Assembly: GCA_945860915.1 (NCBI GenBank)
Contig: CAMARR010000014.1
Span: forward strand, 1 to 50,720
Length of the DNA: 50,720 bases
From: Candidatus Kuenenia stuttgartensis
Lineage (GTDB): Bacteria; Planctomycetota; GCA-002687715; CAIWVZ01
Reading direction: 5' to 3'
The position numbers were made by a program, and so were the translations under genes. Below are positions 9,463 to 17,083 of this stretch, one piece after another. The notes below the pieces were generated by a model. The model was not told the DNA's origin, did no database searches, and saw only the letters and a program-made list of their open reading frames with translations. Each line of letters opens with the position of its first letter. Position 1 is the stretch's first letter.

Positions 9463-10521
9463 TTAGCGGACGGGGCGACGCTGAAGGTAAGTCCGAATCC
9501 CCTCGAGCACGATATCCCAGTCGAAGGCGGGGCCTGGATCGTACTTCGCAGGGCTGACATGCCAATGACCGACGAGTCCCTCGAAAGTCCTTCTGTCCTT
9601 CTCGGGTAGTGACGTCGCGAGCACGCGCCCGTCGGGGCCCCGCGGGCATCGCGCGCGGATCTTGGGAAACTCGCGACAGAGGGCACCACCGAGGTGGAAC
9701 AGCGCTTCATATTGCTCTTGCGTGAAGTCGTATTGGTACCACTCGCGGCCATGAATGGTGCCACGTTGTAATGCCACGCGCGCGGGACGGGGTATGGCGT
9801 CGCGGCGCTGGAGTTTTCCAAAGTCAATGTGGCTTGGAAACTGATGCCGAACACCGACGCCGTCTGGCTCATACCAAGCCTGCAGCAACTTCGGAGTTGA
9901 CACCGCGCCGATCGACGCGATCTCGACACCAACGCTGACGTCGTTATTGTCGCCCGCGTGAAACGCGCGGTCACGCACGTCCATCGTTTGATAGATGGTC
10001 CCATCGAGATCAACCATGAAGTGGACAGAGAGTCCACGATTGTCGTGGAGCCCACGAAAGCAGCGAGTTGACGACCCAAGGACGTCATAGTGCATGACGA
10101 ACTGGATCACCTGATCGCGAAGCGTTGCATCGGTCCATCCGCCAGAACGCACCTTCGCCGCCGCCGCCTTTGCGAGTCGCGTCGGCTCGCGGGATCCGTA
10201 TCGAAGCAAATCGTCCGGCGACTTCGACGGCCGTGTCGCGACATCAGCAGGATAATCTCCTTCGCGATCCCTGCATGTCGTTGAATACGCATTGAAGGGC
10301 GGTTTGCCGTCACGGAGGAGGACGCGGTCGCTCCACAGCACCACGGGCCATTCCACATTGACACGACGGCCGTTGACGACCATCTCCGTGCCCGGCACAA
10401 ACGGCGGCGGCTCCGGTAGCGCCCCCACCCGCTTGCTAGTCCGCGGCGCCGACCCTCCTCCGCCACCGCATGAGGCGCCGGCCACCACTAGAAACAACAC
10501 AGGCAGAATGATGTAGCGCAC
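9463..10521 (-). CDS. N-acetylmuramoyl-L-alanine amidase (Amidase_2/AmpD-like), probably exported
   Basis: 352 residues from GTG. The N-terminus is a signal peptide ending in GASC-GGGG; Cys18 could be lipidated, although the -3 residue is atypical. The Amidase_2 domain covers about 130-340. Likely zinc ligands are His144 (FVMHYD), His319 (GHWHVSPAKYDPG) and Asp328 in the same segment; His167, His188 and Glu200 sit in LSVHFMVDLDGTIYQ and AFHAGDNNDVSVGVEI. These motifs match AmpD/PGRP-type amidases, which cut the bond between MurNAc and L-Ala in peptidoglycan or its fragments. An export signal separates it from the cytoplasmic AmpD that feeds beta-lactamase induction, yet its partner gene is a beta-lactamase-fold protein. 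No Shine-Dalgarno is present, and a TAGAAT hexamer lies seven bases upstream of the GTG. Confidence 0.9.
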   Translation of the reverse strand: MRYIILPVLFLVVAGASCGGGGGSAPRTSKRVGALPEPPPFVPGTEMVVNGRRVNVEWPVVLWSDRVLLRDGKPPFNAYSTTCRDREGDYPADVATRPSKSPDDLLRYGSREPTRLAKAAAAKVRSGGWTDATLRDQVIQFVMHYDVLGSSTRCFRGLHDNRGLSVHFMVDLDGTIYQTMDVRDRAFHAGDNNDVSVGVEIASIGAVSTPKLLQAWYEPDGVGVRHQFPSHIDFGKLQRRDAIPRPARVALQRGTIHGREWYQYDFTQEQYEALFHLGGALCREFPKIRARCPRGPDGRVLATSLPEKDRRTFEGLVGHWHVSPAKYDPGPAFDWDIVLEGIRTYLQRRPVR

Positions 10522-10528
10522 GCTGTCG

Positions 10529-10534
10529 ATTCTA
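10529..10534 (-). promoter_or_regulatory. Candidate -10 element for a leaderless amidase/serine-hydrolase transcript
   Basis: TAGAAT on the minus strand, seven bases (CGACAGC) before the GTG at 10521. No ribosome-binding site occurs between them. The downstream serine hydrolase gene has its own strong Shine-Dalgarno, as expected for the internal gene of an operon. Confidence 0.45.
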
Positions 10535-10653
10535 CACCGACGTGGATTAGTTCGCGCCGCATTAGTGACCTACACGAGCGAATGACCCATGGGACAAGCT
10601 GCCCAAACTCAGCGTGAGGGCGTGGAATGCTACGCTCATCAAAAGGTGAGTCT

Positions 10654-11196
10654 GTGACCCCCGTGAAACTTCGCCCGTTCCTTCGGCCGCGTCTCGACGT
10701 CCTCTTCGTCGCGCTCAACCCTCCCGTGCAGTCCAACTCAAACGGCCACTACTTCTCCGGCACCGGTTCGAGGTTCTTCAAACTCTTGTTTGAGAGCGGG
10801 CTGATCACGAAGGAGGTACCGAAGTCGAACGCGGATGAGGTCATTTTCGGATCCACGGTCGCCAATTACGGCGGCAAGGAGTTCGGCGTGGTTGATCTCG
10901 TCGGAGAAGTCGTCGAAACCGAGAGTGGCAGGGTTCGGCCGACACGGCACCATGTCGAGACGCTCTTAGAGCACATTTACGAGCTTCACCCTCGGTTTAT
11001 CTGCATCATCCACTCAAAGGTCCGAGTTGCGCTAGAAAAGCACGCGACCTTATCGGGGCCGCTGACCTACGGAGTCTGCGGAGCCATACTCCCAGAGAGT
11101 GACGCTTCGGTCGTAATGAACTACTTCCCGAACGGAAACGCAATTCCGGACGCGGCGAAGCTGCAGATCTTTCGATTGCTCCGCGATGCGTTGTAG
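10654..11196 (+). CDS. Uracil-DNA glycosylase superfamily protein (Mug-like)
   Basis: 180 residues from GTG 10654, chosen because AAAGGTGAG lies just upstream and the protein then starts VTPVKLRPFLRPRLDVLFVA, as relatives do; an in-frame ATG at 10627 would add nine residues. The first motif, LFVALNPPVQSNSNGHYFSG, followed by TGSRFFKLLFESGLI, corresponds to the water-activating/uracil-pocket loop and the N-terminal helices of Mug/TDG-type enzymes. A second loop, VVMNYFPNGNAIPDAAK, lies where the DNA-intercalation motif normally occurs. Such enzymes excise uracil, thymine or damaged bases mispaired with G. The substrate of this branch is unknown. It is 102 bases upstream of a ClbS/DfsB-like gene on the same strand, and the two may form a DNA-protection pair. 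Confidence 0.78.
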   Translation: MTPVKLRPFLRPRLDVLFVALNPPVQSNSNGHYFSGTGSRFFKLLFESGLITKEVPKSNADEVIFGSTVANYGGKEFGVVDLVGEVVETESGRVRPTRHHVETLLEHIYELHPRFICIIHSKVRVALEKHATLSGPLTYGVCGAILPESDASVVMNYFPNGNAIPDAAKLQIFRLLRDAL

Positions 11197-11298
11197 CCGC
11201 GAGTGTATGACATGGCAGTGGAGCCTGCATCACGATCTGATGCTTGAGGAAGCGCAGAGCAGATGTTTGGTCTACGATTTGGGTAGTTGCTCGCTGCC

Positions 11299-11910
11299 AT
11301 GAAATACAAATCGAAGAAGGAGCTGATCGACGACATCCGATCGGAGCACGATTCGCTGTGCGCGAGACTCGCGGAGATCCCGCATGCGCGCTGGAACGAG
11401 TCGGGCGTGTGGGGGGATGGTTGGACGTTGTCTGACCTCGTTGCTCACCTCGCGGAATGGCAGGAGATGTTCTTGGTTTGGTACGAGGATGGTCTCCGGG
11501 GAGCGACGCCCTCGCTGCCCGCCCCGGGCTACAGGTGGAGCGAGACGCCGAAACTCAACCAAACGATCTGGGCGAAGCACCGTTCGCGGCCACACGCGGC
11601 GATCCTTGCCGAGTTCGATTCTGGATACAGTCGAATTCTCAAGGTGGTCGACGCCCTATCGTCTCAACAGCTGCTTGAGTCTGGACACTACGGGTGGACA
11701 GGTAAGCACTCGCTGACGACGTACCTCGGACCGAACACAGCGAGCCACTATCGGTTCGCGATCAAAGCGATTAGGCGCTGGCTGAAGCACAAGGGAATTG
11801 CAAAGGATTCCGCTTCAGAGCCCCAAAGGCGAGCGCCTCCAAAGAAGGCGCGCACCCGGTCGGCGCAGATGCAGGCCCCTCGCACGCGCGGCAGAGGTGC
11901 TGGCCGTTAG
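11299..11910 (+). CDS. ClbS/DfsB-family four-helix-bundle protein (DUF1706) with basic C-terminal tail
   Basis: 203 residues from ATG 11299; a TTG four codons earlier is less likely. Family landmarks are the helix KKELIDDIRSEHDSL, the conserved LSDLVAHLAEWQEMFLVWYE segment (about 45-64), the PAPGYRWSETPKLNQTIW motif, and the C-terminal GHYGWTGKHSLTTYL followed by NTASHYRFAIKAIRRW. Characterised members (ClbS of the colibactin locus) protect the cell from a DNA-alkylating genotoxin by hydrolysing its cyclopropane warhead, and ClbS binds DNA. Most family members have no known partner toxin, and none is seen here. Residues about 170-203 form a Lys/Arg-rich, disordered-looking tail (RRAPPKKARTRS, TRGRGAGR) that is not part of the family core and could bind nucleic acid. 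The upstream neighbour is a DNA-glycosylase-like gene. Confidence 0.85.
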   Translation: MKYKSKKELIDDIRSEHDSLCARLAEIPHARWNESGVWGDGWTLSDLVAHLAEWQEMFLVWYEDGLRGATPSLPAPGYRWSETPKLNQTIWAKHRSRPHAAILAEFDSGYSRILKVVDALSSQQLLESGHYGWTGKHSLTTYLGPNTASHYRFAIKAIRRWLKHKGIAKDSASEPQRRAPPKKARTRSAQMQAPRTRGRGAGR

Positions 11911-12294
11911 CTTGCCAAGGGTCGGCGACGCTCGTTCGCGCCAAAGACTGTCGTGTCAACAGCTGTTCCGTGTCGTAAGTGATTCCGTCCGCTTGGCCAC
12001 GCGCGTATTTCAAATCGGTGAAGCGGAGCCATTGCTTCTCACGTCGCAGAGTCTCAAGCGATGCACCTGTCAGCCATTGGGTATGTCTACCCAGTTAAGA
12101 CGACACAGAAACCAGTTGCTAGCGGCGGTCGCGCGGGCCTCAAGAGGTAGGGGTGTCATCTGCACTCATCAGCCAATCAACCTTCGCAGCACTCGACCCG
12201 CTCGCTGATGTCGGCGATACGCTGCCGATGGGAGATGGCAAAGGTCGTCCGAGAACGGATCGGACTCAATTTCTGATAAGGGTGGAAGATCTTC
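11911..12294 (+). other. 384-base intergenic stretch without a supportable gene
   Basis: No frame here has a conserved motif or a plausible start with a ribosome site. Several open frames run through it in different phases, none with protein-like composition. It leads into the broken VOC gene and may be part of the same decayed segment. Confidence 0.5.
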
Positions 12295-12535
12295 ATGACC
12301 AACATCGCGAAGAACACGACTTGCCTCTGGTCCGAACGCGATGCCGAGGAAGCGGCGCGGTTCTACGCCAAGACCTTCCCAATTCGTCCATCGGCGCGGT
12401 GCATGGCGCCCCGGGCGACCTCCCGTCTGTCAAACAAGGGAACGTATTGACACCACATCCCAACGGGCGTTCGACGCCATGATGACGATGCGGAAAATTG
12501 ACGTCGCTGTGATCGAGGCAGCGCTTCGTGGTTAG
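12295..12535 (+). pseudogene. Decayed VOC/PhnB-like (3-demethylubiquinone-9 3-methyltransferase domain) gene
   Basis: Three pieces of one protein occur in different phases. From ATG 12295 the frame reads MTNIAKNTTCLWSERDAEEA then ARFYAKTFP. At about 12383 the homologous sequence continues in the next frame as NSSIGAVHGAPGDLPSVKQG-NVLT, which needs a one-base deletion. At about 12455 the match jumps to QRAFDAMMTMRKIDVAVIEA-ALRG and a stop at 12535. In intact relatives roughly 80-90 residues lie between the second and third pieces, including most of the fold, so an internal deletion removed them. Relatives are small cytoplasmic proteins of the glyoxalase/bleomycin-resistance superfamily. The remnant is unlikely to make a functional product. 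The frame analysis is direct; the family identity rests on recognising the conserved N- and C-terminal motifs. Confidence 0.85.
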
Positions 12536-12621
12536 TCGCCGACGGTCGCCCAACAGGGCGATGCGGAGCGTAGGATCCTAGGTTGACGGGCCGCGCCACA
12601 GGTCTGCGGGAGAATTCGCTC

Positions 12622-12825
12622 ATGGTCGCCTTCCTTCTTTGGGTTCTGCTTTTCATCCTGTGCTGGCCGGTTGCGTTGCTCGCGCTCGTGGTGTGGCCCA
12701 TCGTGTGGCTTGTCTCGCTGCCGTTTCGCTTAATCGGAATCACCTTCGAAGCGGCGTTCGGGTTACTTCGAGCCACCCTGTCCCTGCCAGCGCGGGTATT
12801 GGGCCACAAACCCAATGCACTGTGA
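12622..12825 (+). CDS. Small conserved-looking membrane protein (67 aa)
   Basis: Starting at ATG 12622, with GGGAGA upstream, the frame gives MVAFLLWVLLFILCWPVALL and continues through ALVVWPIVWLVSLPFRLIGI to an amphipathic end (ARVLGHKPNAL). Two closely spaced hydrophobic segments, at about 2-22 and 23-42, are interrupted by prolines. This pattern (WP..LLALV..P..WL..LPFRLIGI) resembles a small membrane protein found next to unrelated genes in many bacteria, for which no function is known. An upstream TTG at 12583 would add 13 polar residues. It lies 221 bases upstream of the sodium-channel gene in the same direction; the spacer shows no other gene. Confidence 0.6.
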   Translation: MVAFLLWVLLFILCWPVALLALVVWPIVWLVSLPFRLIGITFEAAFGLLRATLSLPARVLGHKPNAL

Positions 12826-13046
12826 GCTCATCCGCTTGCTCGGTTTTGCTGGATGCACGCACGTGACAACTGCCAATTGGCTGGTGGGTGACTACCATGT
12901 GATTCTGGCGTATGGCGCCGCCACGGAGCGTCGCGAAGATATGCGAATCGCGTTGGCGGGGGGCGCATCGTGCTCTGGAAGCGCGAAGCCGTGCGATAGT
13001 ATCGGGCTATGAAGGCGACCATGGCGGAATCTAGGAAGAGGTCCCG

Positions 13047-13865
13047 GTGACTACGAGAAACAACGAATTGAACTTGTCTCTGCGAGACCGCGTCCGCGGC
13101 TTCATCGAAAGCGTGCCGTTCGAGAGGTCGATTACTCTGCTGATCGTTGCGAACGCCATCACCCTCGGAATCGAATCGTCACAGTCCATTGTGGCGCGAT
13201 TTGGCGAACTGCTTTACGCATTCGACCGACTGGTGCTTGTGGCGTTCGTGGTTGAGCTGTTGTTGCGCTTCTTTGTCTATCAAGGCCGCTTCTTTCGGGA
13301 CCCATGGCGCGTGTTTGACCTTGTAGTCGTGGGGATAGCGATCGTTCCGGCGGGCAGTGCGTTCGCTGTCCTACGCGCTCTGCGCGTTCTGCGCGTGCTC
13401 CGCTTGGTGTCGCTAGTTCCGTCGATGCGCCGGGTGATTGGAGCTTTGCTTAAGGCACTGCCGGGCATGGCATCGATCATCGGGCTTCTAGGCCTCGTGC
13501 TCTATGTATTCGCAGTGATGGCCACGAAGCTATTCGGCGCGATCGCACCGGAGTTTTTTGGCAATGTCGGCGCGTCGCTGTTCACGCTGTTTCAAGTCAT
13601 GACCGTCGAAGGCTGGCCCGATATCGCTCGCAGCGTTATGGCGCAGTCGCCGCATTCTTGGATTTTCTTTGTCGTCTACCTGCTGATTGCGACGTTCATG
13701 GTGCTGAACCTCTTCATTGCAGTAGTCGTCAACGCAATGCAGTCACAGGTCACGGAGGACTTAAAGGACGAGGGAGAAGCGCACACCAAGTTGATCCTTG
13801 ACGAGGTGCGCGCATTGCGGCTTGAGATAGAGGCACTGCGCGCCGCTTCAGAGGCGAAGCGATAG
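13047..13865 (+). CDS. Voltage-gated sodium channel of the BacNav/NaChBac family
   Basis: 272 residues from GTG, with AGGAAGAGG upstream. The architecture is a single six-helix ion-transport domain: S1-S3 at about 27-102, a voltage-sensor S4 at about 108-129 with Arg every third residue (AVLRALRVLRVLRLVSLV), S5 at about 143-165, and a pore loop ending in FQVMTVEGWPDIAR. The selectivity filter reads T186-V-E188-G-W190, against TLESW in NaChBac; the key Glu and Trp are kept. S6 (MVLNLFIAVVVNAMQ) leads into a charged helical C-terminus (240-270) likely to form the four-stranded coiled coil that assembles the tetramer. The channel would conduct Na+ (possibly Ca2+) into the cell on depolarisation. 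Its role in the cell is not shown by neighbours. Confidence 0.9.
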   Translation: MTTRNNELNLSLRDRVRGFIESVPFERSITLLIVANAITLGIESSQSIVARFGELLYAFDRLVLVAFVVELLLRFFVYQGRFFRDPWRVFDLVVVGIAIVPAGSAFAVLRALRVLRVLRLVSLVPSMRRVIGALLKALPGMASIIGLLGLVLYVFAVMATKLFGAIAPEFFGNVGASLFTLFQVMTVEGWPDIARSVMAQSPHSWIFFVVYLLIATFMVLNLFIAVVVNAMQSQVTEDLKDEGEAHTKLILDEVRALRLEIEALRAASEAKR

Positions 13866-14135
13866 GGGGCCGCACGCAAGCCGCATCCTGAATGATGGAG
13901 TCGCATAACGCGAGACCGGACACCCATCCCCGAAGTCGTACTTAACCCAAACCCAGTCGCCTCGTCGGTCGACGCGGCATAAAGAACACTCGAGCAATAG
14001 CCGCCTTGGAACTCACTGTCTTCGCTCCGCAAGGAACGCATTTGCGATGTCGGGCAGAGTGGCTCGGCTAGTCCAATATCTGTGGATTACTGTGGTGGCT
14101 AGTCGGCGTTCGGTGGTTAACTTATTCCTATCGTG

Positions 14136-15410
14136 ATGCCCCACCTGAGATCGCTGCCCCTGATTCTGATCGCGGCTGTTCTATCCCACGCGGTTTGGGG
14201 TCAGGTCGCGCCCGTCGCCGAGAGTCGCCCCGCCCCGGTTCCGAATCCGGCCGACTTGCGCGCGGCGATGGAATTGAACTACCCGGACATCCGCCCGGAG
14301 ACGCGGCAGCGCCCCGACACTCCGTGGCAAGTACGTGTCGCATTCGGCAGTCCGTCGACGACATCGCTCATGGTGACATGGCAGGTTCAGCGTGAGGTGG
14401 CCGGCTCGTTGGTGGAGTATGGGCCATCACCCACTCTTGGTCTTAAGGCGCCGGCGAAGCGCGTGGTCTACAAGTCGCAAACAGGCGTGACTTACGAGGC
14501 TGCCCTAGATCAGTTGCTCCCCGCAACGGCGATTTTCTATCGAGTGGGTACGCCCGGGGCTTGGTCTGAGACCTTCACGGCAACGACCGCTCCGAAGTCG
14601 AACGAGCCGTTTGTATTTACCGCATTCGGTGACCACGGCGTGCTTGATCCCGCACCACAGAACCTCGCGGCGATCACGCGCGACAACCCGGCGTTTCATG
14701 TATTGCTCGGAGATGTCTCCTACGCCAATGGATTCCAGCCATTCTGGGACAAGTGGTTCGACATGATGGAGCCCTTTGCGTCGCGCATTCCCGTCATGGC
14801 AGCGATCGGAAACCACGAGTACGAAAAAGACATTGGTCCGATGACTTATGTTGGGCGCTTCTCCTTTCCTGAGGACGAGCTTCAATACACGTTTGACTAT
14901 GGCAACGTTCGATTCGTCGTCGTCAACACGGTCCTAGGGCTTCCCGCCCCCCAACTCGCATGGCTCGAGGCTGCGTTGGCCAAGGCTCGTGCTGATCAAG
15001 TCGGTTGGCTGATTGTGTGTCAGCACTTCCCATTGTTTGGCACGACGGCCGGCCGAGGTTTCAACCGACCACTGATCGTTCGGGAAGCGGCGGTCTTGGA
15101 GAAGTACCGCGTAGATTTAGTCCTGGCGGGCCACGATCATGTTTACGAGAGGTCCTTCCCGATCCTTGGCGGCAAGCCCGTGTCCCAAGAGCGAGAGCGG
15201 TATCGCAAGGGAGTTGCCCCGATTCATGTGATTGCAGGGGGAGGCGGTGCTGGGCTCTACAAGTTCGCACCACGCCCATCTTCGTTAAATGCTATTCGCG
15301 AGTTGACACACGCGCGACTTCGGGTGACTGTGCGCGCGGAAGGTCCACTGGAAGTCGAGGCCATTCGCCTCGATGGCTCGACGCTTGACCATTTCGAAAT
15401 CGCTCCATGA
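14136..15410 (+). CDS. Secreted purple-acid-phosphatase-like metallophosphoesterase
   Basis: 424 residues from ATG 14136; GTG 14133 directly before it is possible. A signal peptide (LILIAAVLSHAVWGQ) is followed by a Pro-rich linker with ESRPAPVPNP and a fibronectin-like N-terminal PAP domain at about 65-150 (WQVRVAFGSPSTTSLMVTWQ). The phosphoesterase domain then shows all five dimetal motifs in order: FGDHG, LGDVSYAN, IGNHEYE, CQHFPLF and AGHDHVYERS. Purple acid phosphatases hydrolyse phosphomonoesters with an Fe-containing dinuclear centre; a periplasmic or surface location and a role in phosphate scavenging are likely. It overlaps the next gene by four bases (ATGA), so the two are translationally coupled. 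Confidence 0.9.
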   Translation: MPHLRSLPLILIAAVLSHAVWGQVAPVAESRPAPVPNPADLRAAMELNYPDIRPETRQRPDTPWQVRVAFGSPSTTSLMVTWQVQREVAGSLVEYGPSPTLGLKAPAKRVVYKSQTGVTYEAALDQLLPATAIFYRVGTPGAWSETFTATTAPKSNEPFVFTAFGDHGVLDPAPQNLAAITRDNPAFHVLLGDVSYANGFQPFWDKWFDMMEPFASRIPVMAAIGNHEYEKDIGPMTYVGRFSFPEDELQYTFDYGNVRFVVVNTVLGLPAPQLAWLEAALAKARADQVGWLIVCQHFPLFGTTAGRGFNRPLIVREAAVLEKYRVDLVLAGHDHVYERSFPILGGKPVSQERERYRKGVAPIHVIAGGGGAGLYKFAPRPSSLNAIRELTHARLRVTVRAEGPLEVEAIRLDGSTLDHFEIAP

Positions 15411-17083
15411 GGTCCATGTCGCTGTCCAACCGAATTCTGCTGGTCGCCTTCGGGGCGATCCTGTTCGCAGGTTCAATCGCTCTGCTCATCGCAGGGCTTG
15501 CGCCCCCAAAACACTCAACGCGACCACCGAGCGTCGAGGGCGGCGCGGGCTTGGAGATTTCGTCGCCGGTAGAACCGGTCACAACAGCGTTGCCTCCCGT
15601 CCGCTTGCTCGAGCCAGACCCATTCTTGGAAGACGACGAGCCGGACCGCCCGGAGCCTCGATGGCCCGATGCCGGAACGCACGCTCTTGTTGTAAAGATT
15701 GAGGACGCCCAAGGCCGCTCGCTCCCTGGGATTCCCGTGGCTGCGCTCGGCGCCCGCGACAATGGTCCTGTTCTCGGGGGCCCACGCGTTACTCGCATGG
15801 ACGGGCGCGTCAGGTTTCCGTTGGATCTGAGGTTCGAGCAAGAGGAGCAAGTCCTTGTCGTCGCGCGTTCGATGCCCGGCTCCGCCGTCACACGAACTCT
15901 GAACATCTCGCTTGATCGCGATCACGACGTTCTCATCGCCATCGATCCCGGCCTTATTGCTGAAGTGCGGCTAGTTGAGCCCGACGGAGAAACGTATCGC
16001 GGCCTTGCACGGATTCGCAAGGTCATTGTGGACGAACCTATGGCGGAGCCACTGGATCGAGGCGGCCGCCTATTCGAGCTATTTCGAGAAGTCACGGCAC
16101 GCGCTGCTCGCGAAGATGGACTCTGGTCTCTGCCCGGATTCAAATCGGGAGAAAAAGCGACTATCGCCGTCATGGCCTCCGGCTATGAAACAGTGTTCGC
16201 AAAAGTCGAAGCTCCAGAGGACGGTAAGCGATCATTCCAGGTGGACGTAAAACTGGAAGGTCGTGCGGCGACGGTTTTAGTCGAAGTAGTCGCACCGATA
16301 GGATTCCTGGCTGACGACACGACGTTCGGAGCGTTCCGGTTGGGTGACTCGTTTGTCGCGCCAGTCGGGAGCGCCGATCGGCCGATGCAACGGGACGGTC
16401 GATTCCGGGTCACGGTGCCAGCGGGGGTCGCTGGCGTGCTTCGCCTTAACGCGTTCCGACATGGGCGCCTCGAAGCGTCCAGAGAAATCCCAATTCCCAT
16501 GCTGACTCCAGGAGCAGAGTCGGACTTGGGGAAGATCGTCCCCGAGTTACTCCCGGTCGTCGTCGCGGGCGTTGTCACGGATGCCGAAGGCAAGCCCGTC
16601 GAGGGCGCTGCGGTTGAGGTCATTGGCGACGATGAGTCCCGCGACCTTGCGGCGACTACGGTGGCGAATGGTCAATTCGAGATTCGCGGTGCGCCCGGAT
16701 TGGGAAACTACGTTGTGAGCGCACACCTAGCCGGAAGGGTTTCGACGCGTGTGTGGGATATCGCCGAAGGCTCGCGCGGAATTCAGTTGGTGTTGGAGAG
16801 TGCAGGTTCGATAGGCGGGACAGTCGTCTTGCCGCAAGAGTCAAGACATGACCGCGTGATCGTGCGCGCCATGTGCGACGGGAGACCCGTTGCAGTGACA
16901 GCGGTACGCGCGGATGGAGGCTTCGTGGTGACGGGACTTCCGGCTGGGAACTACCGCGTCATAGTTGAAGGACAAACGGTTGAGTCCGTTCGAGTTTCAG
17001 ATGTCACAGTAATGTCGACACAAGTCACCAATGACCCACGGCTCGAGCGCATCATGCTTCGTTCGAAGCCTCGCCGGGAGTAG
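15407..17083 (+). CDS. Membrane-anchored protein with carboxypeptidase-regulatory-like beta-sandwich repeats
   Basis: 558 residues. An N-terminal hydrophobic span (about 8-30, ILLVAFGAILFAGSIALLIAG) would anchor the protein with its bulk outside the cytoplasm. A Pro-rich linker follows, then several beta-sandwich units of carboxypeptidase-regulatory (CarboxypepD_reg) type: about 92-175 (DAQGRSLPGIPVAALG), about 385-465 (VVTDAEGKPVEGAAVEVIGD with NGQFEIRGAPGLGNYVVSAH) and about 470-545 (ADGGFVVTGLPAGNYRVIVE). Such domains usually mediate surface adhesion or scaffold enzymes; no catalytic residues are visible. Its start is inside the stop of the phosphatase gene, implying joint expression. Its last 32 bases overlap the tail of the convergent zinc-ribbon/TPR gene. 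Confidence 0.7.
   Translation: MRSMSLSNRILLVAFGAILFAGSIALLIAGLAPPKHSTRPPSVEGGAGLEISSPVEPVTTALPPVRLLEPDPFLEDDEPDRPEPRWPDAGTHALVVKIEDAQGRSLPGIPVAALGARDNGPVLGGPRVTRMDGRVRFPLDLRFEQEEQVLVVARSMPGSAVTRTLNISLDRDHDVLIAIDPGLIAEVRLVEPDGETYRGLARIRKVIVDEPMAEPLDRGGRLFELFREVTARAAREDGLWSLPGFKSGEKATIAVMASGYETVFAKVEAPEDGKRSFQVDVKLEGRAATVLVEVVAPIGFLADDTTFGAFRLGDSFVAPVGSADRPMQRDGRFRVTVPAGVAGVLRLNAFRHGRLEASREIPIPMLTPGAESDLGKIVPELLPVVVAGVVTDAEGKPVEGAAVEVIGDDESRDLAATTVANGQFEIRGAPGLGNYVVSAHLAGRVSTRVWDIAEGSRGIQLVLESAGSIGGTVVLPQESRHDRVIVRAMCDGRPVAVTAVRADGGFVVTGLPAGNYRVIVEGQTVESVRVSDVTVMSTQVTNDPRLERIMLRSKPRRE

Noticed and set aside
9453..10088. Continuous frame that would make the serine hydrolase a 519-residue protein
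   Set aside because: The extra part lies wholly inside the amidase gene in another phase, has no motifs, and a strong Shine-Dalgarno plus lipoprotein signal mark the start at 9452.
13866..14135. Minus-strand open frame in the gap between the channel and phosphatase genes
   Set aside because: No start signals or motifs, and part of it lies opposite the channel gene. The gap shows nothing supportable.
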